Source: Tritrichomonas foetus
Lineage: Eukaryota > Parabasalia > Tritrichomonadida > Tritrichomonadidae
Direction: 5' to 3'
Assembly (NCBI GenBank): GCA_001839685.1
Contig: MLAK01001434.1
Location: forward strand, 1 to 15,777
Length of the DNA stretch: 15,777 nt
In this document: positions 8,698 through 15,777 of the stretch, piece by piece
Position numbering within the stretch: the first letter of the stretch is position 1
Layout of the letters: every line of letters begins with the position of its first letter
Notes under the pieces: model-generated
Seen by the model: the letters and a program-made list of their open reading frames with translations, nothing else
Database searches by the model: none
What the model was told of the DNA's origin: nothing
Translations under genes and position numbers: made by a program

Positions 8698-8932
8698 TTC
8701 GCTAACGTTTATTTTTTCAAAATTGTATTATATTTTCTAAATACTCAGATTTGGCATATCTCTTATTTCCATGTAAAATTTTATCGTATCATATCATCAT
8801 TTGATCATTGGTTTCCCTAATAAATTATATAGAAATATATTTAGAATATGTGTATGCAACTTTCTACTAATTTCAGACATTATAGATCACAAAAATTGAC
8901 AAAAGAACAACGTTGTATTTTTCATAACATAA
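8698..8932. promoter_or_regulatory. Divergent promoter region with AACGTT at both ends
   Basis: A 235-bp spacer between two outward-facing starts. The palindrome AACGTT occurs at 8704-8709, six bases before the minus-strand ATG, and again at 8909-8914, eighteen bases before the plus-strand ATG at 8933. The centre is AT-rich without other clear motifs. Both promoters must lie here unless Vps52 starts further in. The motif role is inferred from position only. Confidence 0.45.
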
Positions 8933-11230
8933 ATGGCTGTTTACTTTCAATTACTGTCCAGACAAGGGATTGAAAAAGTCGGATTATTGAAATTTTTGAA
9001 TTTGATCGTAATGGCTAAAATTAACCTACATTTGAGAGATTATCTACATTCAAAAATAATGAATGATAGTATCGAATTAGACGCGTCTTTTCAGAACGAC
9101 AGTGAGATCGATTTGACTGATTTTCTCGAGATGGCTTCCCGTGATGTGAATTTTGATGAAATGGACCAAGATATCCACAGATTCGCCTCAAATCCCTCAG
9201 TTCGAGCAGTTTTGGAAAAAGGAGTCGATTTACAAAACTACGGCAGTAAAATTCAGGCCAATCTTGAAGCCGCCGAAGTCGATTCAATCAACGATTATTT
9301 AAATCAAACAGAACTCGTCAAAAAGTTACATAAGGAACTCTCAACTTGCGACCAGGAGCTTGAAGACATGGAAAATTTACTGAAAGAATTCAAAGGATCG
9401 CTTGGCCAAGTTGCAACAGATATTAATAATTTAAAATTACAATCAAATGATATTTCAATTAAGCTGAATAATCGAAAGAAATTTGAGGAGTATTTAGGTG
9501 AATTTACAAAGCATATTTCAATCACTCAGAATTTTGTCAATAAAATATGTTATGGCCCAGTTGGCCAATCTTATGTGAAGCTTTTGAAAGAGCTCAGTGA
9601 AAAGCTACAATTCATTCATCGAAAAGATATTCGAAAGTCCAAAGCCGTCACTGAAGCAGCTGTTCCTCTTGATAAACTTCGAATTGCAGCAGCAAATAAT
9701 GTTCGAAAATGGATCATTTCCAAAGTCAATGAACTTAGAGATGCTTACAGTCGAGATGAGAATTCCATATTTGGTGAACAAGGAAGAGATACTCCAGACA
9801 AACTCTCCATTCAAAACTCAATGATAAGATGTAGATTTCTCTTCAAATTCTTAATAGAAAATGCACCTGATGTTCAACAAACAACACGAAATTATTATGT
9901 TGATGTAGTTTCAAGAATCTATCTGGATTCCTTCAGAAACGAAACTAGGAAAATTACAAGCCAGATGGCGCAAATATCAATATCACCGGAAACAATAGTT
10001 CCAATGCCGCCTCAGCGAACTGGATATTTCAATGTCCTTTCTGTTAAAAAACCAGTTCGACAATCGACTTTGTTTTTCTCACTTGGTGAAAGATTAAATT
10101 TATTGAAAGATATTTTAGCACCACCACAAATTTTTACATTTGATTCGTATCCAGTCGAGGCCCTTTTACGATCGCTTTATCAAGCTTTAATTGATTCAGT
10201 TACATCTGAAGTTACCTTTTCGTCAGAATTTTTCTTAGATGATAATATTGCAACAGACATTTTTGCATCAACAACAAATGAATTAGAATTATTTTTGGAT
10301 AGACTTCTTTATAAGATTACTGATCCAATTTGTATTGTTCTATTATTACGGTTTGCTGTTGCTCATAAAGCTGAAATGGAAAGAAGACGAATCTTTAAAA
10401 TTGACCAACATTTAATAAATGTTCAGCGCAAACTAATAGAGAGGTTTCGCGTAATTATTCAAATGAATCATCAGGCGTTAGAATCAGCTGATCCAAAAAT
10501 GTTTTTAGAAAATCCAGCAACAGCACACCATGCAAATTCAATGACCAAACGGTTTTCAGAGTTTTCACTCTCGTTATCAAAATTATTACCTAATAATGAA
10601 ACTGGTCAAAATTCTGGTTCCAATAACGTCACTGAAATAGTCACACCCGAAATGCATACAATATCTGCAGCAGTTATTGATTTGCTTGAACGAACTTCAA
10701 AAGAATTTAAAACACCAGAATTAACAGATGTTTTTTTAATTAATAACTACTATTTAATTTTTTATACTTTACAATCTATCAATAATTGTCCAGTTTTTGA
10801 ACTTTTTCAACAGAAATTATCAGATTGTACTGTCCATTTCGTTGATTTAGAAATACAACTTAACTTTCCAAAATTAGTTGACGTTGTTCGGAAAGCTTTT
10901 GCAAAATTAGAAACTCGTGAAGATCCACTTTTCATTAATTTTTCTGAAAATGAATTGAAAAACATTGCAATTGACTTCAAAGAAAATCATACAAAGCGAA
11001 TGATGCAGATTTCTGAATCACAAGTTTTCAAATTTGGTGATTTCCATAATGGAAAAATGATTCTGCAATTAATTGCAAAAAGATTGGTACTTTATTGGGT
11101 TAAATTTGATCAACTCTGCCATTATTTAATTAAAGGGTCGCCTGCTTGGTTTGGAAACTTGATTTCAACACAACAGTTGGCATTGAATATCAAACCAATG
11201 ACTGATTCATTTTATTCGGGGAGCAAATAA
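8933..11230 (+). CDS. VPS52: Vacuolar protein sorting-associated protein 52 (GARP/EARP subunit)
   Basis: A 765-residue protein matching Vps52/Sac2. The family core starts near residue 98 (DLQNYGSKIQANLEAAEVDS) and continues through an N-terminal coiled coil: SINDYLNQTELVKKLHKEL, CDQELEDMENLLKEF, then LNNRKKFEEYLGEF near residue 185, all characteristic of the family. Vps52 is a shared subunit of GARP (with Vps51, 53, 54) and EARP (with Vps50), which tether endosome-derived vesicles at the trans-Golgi or in recycling. The length is near the usual ~640-730 residues. Three in-frame ATGs compete: 8933, 9011 and 9059. The first 42 residues are hydrophobic (VGLLKFLNLIVMA) and unlike the acidic part after M43, so the true start could be 9059. 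The longest frame is given. The rest of the protein is helical and poorly conserved, as expected. Confidence 0.9.
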   Translation: MAVYFQLLSRQGIEKVGLLKFLNLIVMAKINLHLRDYLHSKIMNDSIELDASFQNDSEIDLTDFLEMASRDVNFDEMDQDIHRFASNPSVRAVLEKGVDLQNYGSKIQANLEAAEVDSINDYLNQTELVKKLHKELSTCDQELEDMENLLKEFKGSLGQVATDINNLKLQSNDISIKLNNRKKFEEYLGEFTKHISITQNFVNKICYGPVGQSYVKLLKELSEKLQFIHRKDIRKSKAVTEAAVPLDKLRIAAANNVRKWIISKVNELRDAYSRDENSIFGEQGRDTPDKLSIQNSMIRCRFLFKFLIENAPDVQQTTRNYYVDVVSRIYLDSFRNETRKITSQMAQISISPETIVPMPPQRTGYFNVLSVKKPVRQSTLFFSLGERLNLLKDILAPPQIFTFDSYPVEALLRSLYQALIDSVTSEVTFSSEFFLDDNIATDIFASTTNELELFLDRLLYKITDPICIVLLLRFAVAHKAEMERRRIFKIDQHLINVQRKLIERFRVIIQMNHQALESADPKMFLENPATAHHANSMTKRFSEFSLSLSKLLPNNETGQNSGSNNVTEIVTPEMHTISAAVIDLLERTSKEFKTPELTDVFLINNYYLIFYTLQSINNCPVFELFQQKLSDCTVHFVDLEIQLNFPKLVDVVRKAFAKLETREDPLFINFSENELKNIAIDFKENHTKRMMQISESQVFKFGDFHNGKMILQLIAKRLVLYWVKFDQLCHYLIKGSPAWFGNLISTQQLALNIKPMTDSFYSGSK

Positions 11231-12653
11231 TTTTATTATTATTGTCTTGACAACAATATTTATTTTGTATGTTTTATAAATTATAAATTTTTTTCAATGT
11301 CATGATATCTCTATTTATAATAATTGTTTCTTGTATGTGTTATTTCAATTATGCATTTCTATAAATGATTAATCATTTCATATCTATGAATTATATGATT
11401 CTAATAATTCTCTTCTTGTCACTTTTATGTCGGTTATTGATTTATGTGTTAACTAAAGTGAGATTTTGGAATTTGAATAGATGTATACAAACTAACTAGC
11501 TCTAGATGTAGAAGACTATTGAGAGATCTAAATGAATAATTTTTGATATTATTGTCATCTAAAAATTATTTAATTGTAATCATATTAATAATATATAAAT
11601 ATTATAATTTAAAAATCAAGATACAGAGAAAACCAAATCCAAAAAAAAATTGTGAGAAAAAAATAAACCCCACAGAAATTTCTGAGAATTATTGAGATAA
11701 AAAGTGATTTTATAACATTAATATCTTGATTATTTCTTATCATAAATCGTGCTTTTTATTATCATATGACCCTCCATCGAAAATTATAATGTTTTCCAAA
11801 ATACAAAAATGAAGTATAAAAAAAATATTAATAATTTTGATATAAATAAAAAAAATTTAGGCATCAATGAGAAGATTACGAATGTTTTGCCATCTAAATG
11901 GCGAGTCATCAGAAAATTCACTTGGCATCGAGTCTGGAAAAAAACATATTGGATTCCATTTTTCTTGATTTGGTCTTTCAATCGTTGTATCTGTATCCCT
12001 GCTTGAGAATGTGCTGTTGAGGACTGCCAGTCTATTTTCTTCATATACTAAAATTTTATGACAGAAAAGATTTCAATACATTCATATTTGTCAAATGGAA
12101 ATTGAATTAATTCAACATCACTGAGTTAAAACTATCAAAATTTTCGCGATTTTTAATTAAAAATCGATAGAAGAAGTGTAAATAGAATTATGGGAAGCAG
12201 TATTATAATCTTTGTGATTCTTGGAAAAAAAGCTTCTCACAATTTTTTTTTAGGCTTTCTCCAAAATCGCTCTTTTTTCGGTTTAATTGTTGCAAAATTT
12301 CAAAACTATGAATAAATATGGCTCATAACTATAAAAAATAGATTTAACAATTGACTGAAAGCTGTTCACCCGAAAACTGAAACAATAGCTTCTTCAGAAT
12401 CATTTTCGAAATATTTTTGAATTCGGCCATTTGCGAAGTTTGCGATAAGGGAAATTTTCGTCATTCTTTTAGCTATTTGGGTTTTGATTTTTGACTGATG
12501 GTATTAAGTAATACTGATGATAAGGATCATTTTAGTGATTTCGTACGTTAAGACTATTTGGTTTGTATACATCTATTTGAATAGATAAAATAACACGTTA
12601 TTTTCAATTTTCTTGAAAATTCAATACTCTGTACGTTTATAAAGAAAATTTTG
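11231..12653. other. Long AT-rich spacer
   Basis: This holds the 3' flank of VPS52 and the promoter of the coiled-coil gene at 12654. Around 11784-12044 both strands carry open frames (86 residues minus, 65 plus). The minus one begins protein-like (HSQAGIQIQRLKDQIKKNG) but turns into AT-driven hydrophobic sequence, so it is at best a gene remnant. A 20-bp perfect palindrome sits at 12147-12166. The 30 bases before the next gene contain TACGTTTATAAAG. No RNA gene or transposon is recognised. Confidence 0.4.
12147..12166. repeat. 20-bp perfect palindrome
   Basis: The sequence CGATTTTTAATTAAAAATCG equals its own reverse complement over 20 bases with no loop. A further CTAT at 12132-12135 can pair with ATAG at 12167-12170 just outside it. 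It lies alone in the long spacer, about 490 bases before the next start. It could be a dimer protein binding site or a chance AT palindrome with CG ends. Confidence 0.6.
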
Positions 12654-13964
12654 ATGAACATTGGTGGACCTTTTCTGCGCGTTCAACTGGACGAATCGAT
12701 ATTAGACAAGGTATTCAAACAAGTAAATGACAAACTCAACAAACATGAAGATTTGATTAACGAATTGTTTCGATTATTAAAAGATAAACCGGACAGAAAA
12801 GATCTCGATGATCTGCATGATAAAATATCAAAGGAAATTGATGACAAAACAGCCGGAATATACCAAAAAATTGACGATCTCGAATCACGATTAAATAATC
12901 GAATAAAAGAGCTCGAAGAAAACTTCGAAAATCGACTAATGGATACTGCCAATATGTTGAATATGTCAATGCGTCAAAAAATTGATGATTTAGAGCATCG
13001 AATTCCAAACGGCGGCGCATCCAATAATGAAATCGTTGATCGCCTCCAAAATCTTGAAGAAACAGTATTTAACAACGGCAAAAAGCTTCACAATACGCGA
13101 GAATCAGTTCAACAGATTGCATCTGCCATTGCTTTGTTTAATAACACGAATGCAAAATTGGATGACACATTGTATGACACCCTAAAGAAATCTGTCAATT
13201 CGGTAACAGGAAATATTCAAGCGTTATTTGCCGCGCTTCAACAGCTGAAAGACAAAGTTGATGCACAGGCGATAATCGATAGACGAAAACAGGAGCCAAT
13301 TACTGTCCAACATGAGTCCACAACAAATGACTTCGATATTTCTTCAATTCGGCCATATCCATCAATGGTTGCACATTGGCGTGATCCACCTGAGCTGCCA
13401 CCGATTCATCCATTTTTGAATTTAAGTGAAGTCGTTGATTATGTTTATCGACTTGTTCCGAAGTTGCAAGCTCATTTAACAGCAATGCATGGAAAGATTG
13501 TTGAAAATGCATCTGAGCTCCTCGGAAAAGTTGATAAGTCGCTTGTTGAAAAAATGTTCGAGAAATTCCAGTCGGTTATTGGAGAGATGGCTGGAAGAGT
13601 TGATGAACTCAAAGATGCAGTTGAACAAACAGCAACAAGAGATGAAATCAACGAGATGGTTGAAGACATTCTGAACTCCATGAATCAAGAAGGACAGACA
13701 GCAATTGGAAGAATGCGCTGTATGGCTTGTGGGCGAGAAATCCCGCAAGTTGTTGGCGCAATTACCGAAGAAGAAGCACAGAGAATTTTAGGACCTCCGC
13801 CTAATTCACAAGTATATAATGGAAAATCTACGAAAGTAGGTGTTTTATATCGTGAGAAAGAAGGATTTGATTCCGGGATTGTAGAATCTCCGCGATCAAT
13901 CAGGCCTTTTAAGCCTGCTACACGTGTGAAGAAGGCTCCAAAGAACGGTAGAATTTCCAAATAA
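12654..13964 (+). CDS. Coiled-coil protein with C-terminal CxxCGR motif (DUF4795-like, tentative)
   Basis: A 436-residue protein. The frame also opens at a TTG at 12651, but the ATG at 12654 is the eukaryotic start. Coiled coil is predicted by heptads over about 10-117, 125-205 and 268-345, with motifs such as IDDLESRLNNRIKELEENF. A Pro-rich break (HWRDPPELPPIHPF) lies at 241-254. At 349-370 the stretch TAIGRMRCMACGREIPQVVG carries a single Cys-x-x-Cys pair, followed by ITEEEAQRILGPPP. The basic tail ends KPATRVKKAPKNGRISK. A coiled coil followed by one CxxC near the C-terminus recalls DUF4795 proteins such as QRICH2, which act in sperm flagella, so a cytoskeletal or flagellar role is inferred. 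With only two cysteines, metal binding would require a dimer. It converges with the LRR gene. Confidence 0.85.
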   Translation: MNIGGPFLRVQLDESILDKVFKQVNDKLNKHEDLINELFRLLKDKPDRKDLDDLHDKISKEIDDKTAGIYQKIDDLESRLNNRIKELEENFENRLMDTANMLNMSMRQKIDDLEHRIPNGGASNNEIVDRLQNLEETVFNNGKKLHNTRESVQQIASAIALFNNTNAKLDDTLYDTLKKSVNSVTGNIQALFAALQQLKDKVDAQAIIDRRKQEPITVQHESTTNDFDISSIRPYPSMVAHWRDPPELPPIHPFLNLSEVVDYVYRLVPKLQAHLTAMHGKIVENASELLGKVDKSLVEKMFEKFQSVIGEMAGRVDELKDAVEQTATRDEINEMVEDILNSMNQEGQTAIGRMRCMACGREIPQVVGAITEEEAQRILGPPPNSQVYNGKSTKVGVLYREKEGFDSGIVESPRSIRPFKPATRVKKAPKNGRISK

Positions 13965-14307
13965 TAATCTCTATCTGAATATGAATTCATTCGTTTAATA
14001 AATAAATGTCAAAATTACATCAATTGGTGTTTTTTCGTTTTATAAGAATACATTTTCTTCTTTATTGATTCATGACTCTTTTCATTGATTCATGACTCTT
14101 TTCATTGATTCATGACTCTTTTCATTGATTATTTTCTTCATAGAATTAATTTTATGTATTTATTGTTTCCTTTCTATCATTAACATTCAAAGATAACAAA
14201 TCAATATTCATTTTAAAAAGAGAATTAAATATCGAAAAAATATTTGTAACGAATGAAATCAAGAACACTTTTACCAAAGAAAGAAACGACATTTCACCAT
14301 CTTACAT
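13965..14307. other. Convergent 3' spacer
   Basis: This lies between the stop codons of two convergent genes, so it should hold both 3' ends. Apart from the 20-bp tandem repeat at 14064-14130, it is plain AT-rich sequence. No gene or RNA is recognised. Confidence 0.5.
14064..14130. repeat. Tandem repeat, 20-bp unit, 3.3 copies
   Basis: The unit ATTGATTCATGACTCTTTTC repeats without mismatch over 67 bases, and the match extends three bases further left with one change. Each unit contains ATGACTC, like an AP-1/bZIP site, but this could be coincidence. Exact identity of the copies points to recent slippage. It lies about 100 bases after the plus-strand gene and 178 bases beyond the minus-strand stop. 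Confidence 0.9.
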
Positions 14308-15459
14308 TTAGAACCAAACAGTTGGAGAGCTGTCGACTGGGGTGCGTGCAAGATAAGGCAAATCATCTGTGAAATGAACTTCGAAATCGATCATCAAAGA
14401 TTGACCCTTTGGTCCTTTCATTAATTGTGCCCAGGCAGCCATCACGGAATTATCGACAAATCTGTTTCCCCATAAACAAAGGTCAGTAATTGTATTGTTT
14501 TGTGGTAAAGCTTTACAGATAGATAAAAGTCCAACACCAGAAATTCCATTTGAACTCATATCTATTTTTTGGAGTTTCTTATTTTCTGTAAACATTTGAG
14601 CAAATGCTTGAGCACCTTTATCACTGAGTTTATTACCAGATATGTCCAAAACCTCAAGCGAATGGTTATCTTTCAAAGCTTTAGCAAGATACTCTCCACC
14701 GACAGATGATATTCCATTTGCACGAAGACGAAGATTTGTTAAAACAGTATTAACAGAAAGTGCGTTTGAAATTAAAAATGCAGAATCATCTCCAAGTTTA
14801 GCTCGTGCAATTGAAAGCTCAGTGAGCGATTCATTTGAAGAAAGAGAGATAAATAGACGTTTAGCAGCACTATCTCCATCAATTCCATTATGAGGATTAT
14901 CAACATGTAAACATTTGAGACGGTTAATTTGACCTATCAATGCACCTATAACCGTTAATGCATTATGAGACATTCCAGTATCTGATAAATTAACGTGGGT
15001 GATGGTTCTGTTAACTCTGAGTGCCAGAATGACCTGCATGCATCCTTCGTCACCTAAATCGTTTTGCGAAAAAGATACGTGGGTTAGCGATTGACTTTGA
15101 ACAAGGGCGTCCTGGAGGGCCTTGATTCCATCTGCCGTAATCTGGTTAGCGGATAAATCAATTCTGGTGATCGAATCGGACTGAACGATAAGTTGGGATA
15201 TTCCCGGAAGAATAATGTCTGTGAGATTGTTTCGTGGAACGCAAATTGAGTGAATGCAGCCTCCCTTTTTGAGCGTATCAAGAATGACTGAAAAATCTTT
15301 ATCTTCGAGTTTATTATAAGTGATTCCGCCATCAATGTCCAAATCGAGGGTGGCGCGCCCGTTGCTGATGCATTCTTCGATTTCGTTTAAAAATTCTTGC
15401 TTCGGTTCGAGTGTTGCTGATTCGCAGTTTTGAAGATAAAGATCGCGGAGCTCAAACAT
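14308..15459 (-). CDS. Leucine-rich repeat protein, ribonuclease-inhibitor type (LRRC34-like)
   Basis: A 383-residue protein with about nine repeats of ~28 residues following the L-x-x-L-x-L-x-x-N-x-I/L-x-x-x-G pattern. Examples are IDLSANQITADGIKAL, LRLRANGISSVGGEYL, LDISGNKLSDKGAQAF and IDMSSNGISGVGLLSI. This is the RI/NOD/RanGAP class, a curved binding scaffold, and no catalytic domain accompanies it. The N-terminus (LRDLYLQNCESATLEPKQEF) and a C-terminal cap with DFEVHFTDDLPYLARTP resemble LRRC34-type proteins. A flagellar LRR such as TCTE1/DRC5 is an alternative. There is no signal peptide or membrane segment, so it is cytosolic. A single intact frame with an ACATTTAAAG motif just before the ATG supports the start. 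The function is unknown beyond protein binding. Confidence 0.88.
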   Translation of the reverse strand: MFELRDLYLQNCESATLEPKQEFLNEIEECISNGRATLDLDIDGGITYNKLEDKDFSVILDTLKKGGCIHSICVPRNNLTDIILPGISQLIVQSDSITRIDLSANQITADGIKALQDALVQSQSLTHVSFSQNDLGDEGCMQVILALRVNRTITHVNLSDTGMSHNALTVIGALIGQINRLKCLHVDNPHNGIDGDSAAKRLFISLSSNESLTELSIARAKLGDDSAFLISNALSVNTVLTNLRLRANGISSVGGEYLAKALKDNHSLEVLDISGNKLSDKGAQAFAQMFTENKKLQKIDMSSNGISGVGLLSICKALPQNNTITDLCLWGNRFVDNSVMAAWAQLMKGPKGQSLMIDFEVHFTDDLPYLARTPVDSSPTVWF

Positions 15460-15777
15460 TCTTTAAATGTGTCAAATAAAATAACGGACAAGGTAAAAGT
15501 GACAAAACCAGAGGTGAAATATGTGAATTATAATTCTATATCTATATGGTCGATAAATTGAATAGATCAAGAAACGTCTTATAGTTTTGATTGTTACTAA
15601 AAATAAAGCTCTAAAATCACTTTATTTACGATTTTAAAAAGAATATAATCATGATAATCAAACTCGATAATATTTTTGACATGTTATGAATTCACATTGA
15701 TTGTAGTAGACATATAAGTTGTGATAAGTTGCAGCTTCGCTTCAACTTATCCCAACTCAAAATTCATGAATGAGAAA
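15460..15777. other. 5' flank of the LRR gene and window edge
   Basis: This contains the LRR promoter (minus strand). ACATTTAAAG (15470-15461) ends one base before the ATG, and CCGTTA lies at 15487-15482. The rest is AT-rich, apart from the hairpin near the right edge. No gene is seen in the remainder. Confidence 0.4.
15717..15757. repeat. Strong 41-base hairpin
   Basis: The arms pair as AGTTG, one mismatch, GATAAGTTG, one mismatch, AGC, with a TTC loop, giving 17 base pairs in total. The central part GTTGCAGCTTCGCTTCAAC is more GC-rich than its surroundings. It could be the end of a repeat element cut by the window edge, a structured 3' end signal of a gene outside the window, or a protein binding site. 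Its meaning is not known. Confidence 0.6.

Noticed and set aside
11784..12044. Minus-strand 86-residue gene, and an overlapping plus-strand 65-residue gene
   Set aside because: They overlap each other, the second half of the minus frame is AT-driven hydrophobic sequence, and no family is recognised.
13300..13990. Minus-strand frames overlapping the coiled-coil gene
   Set aside because: They are Ser-rich shadows of the plus-strand coding sequence, with no independent support.
1..15777. tRNA, rRNA, CRISPR array, transposase or operon
   Set aside because: None of the expected conserved boxes, regular spacers, catalytic motifs or tight gene spacing was seen on either strand.

Overview
The window looks like nuclear DNA from a protist, most likely a parabasalid. 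A Tritrichomonas-like genome is my best guess, but this is inferred from gene content and style, not from a marker gene. The DNA is AT-rich with even AT-richer spacers, and every large gene is one uninterrupted reading frame. The products are eukaryotic: a GARP/EARP subunit, a PP1-like phosphatase, a probable VPS9 protein and flagella-type coiled-coil and LRR proteins. No operons, bacterial-type ribosome binding sites, RNA genes, CRISPR arrays or recognisable transposase genes were seen. The trichomonad initiator consensus is not clearly visible at most starts.

Layout. 1-417: AT-rich flank with two short protein-like open stretches. 418-1971 (+): probable VPS9-type protein. 1972-3295: long spacer. 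3296-4210 (+): PP1-like Ser/Thr phosphatase with all metal ligands but an altered toxin-binding loop. 4211-4819: spacer with a nested inverted repeat just after the phosphatase. 4820-5176 (-): small lysine-rich protein with an acidic tail, next to further minus-strand open pieces in other frames up to 5493, which may be a decayed or frameshifted gene. 5683-8697 (-): 1004-residue coiled-coil protein of axonemal type. 8698-8932: 235-bp divergent promoter region. 8933-11230 (+): Vps52. 11231-12653: long spacer with a 20-bp perfect palindrome. 12654-13964 (+): coiled-coil protein ending in a CxxCGR motif. 13965-14307: convergent spacer with a 20-bp tandem repeat. 14308-15459 (-): LRR protein resembling LRRC34. 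15460-15777: flank with a strong hairpin near the edge.

Functionally the genes fall into two themes. Vps52 and the VPS9-like protein belong to endosome/Golgi trafficking (tethering, and Rab5-type GTPase activation). The 1004-residue protein, the 436-residue coiled-coil protein and perhaps the LRR protein look like cytoskeletal or flagellar components. Each gene appears to have its own promoter. Their proximity is not evidence of a shared pathway. I did not find a convincing new biological system. The best leads are the broken minus-strand gene at 4820-5493, the altered PP1 loop, a recurrent CGTT motif just upstream of four starts, and the structured repeats in the spacers.
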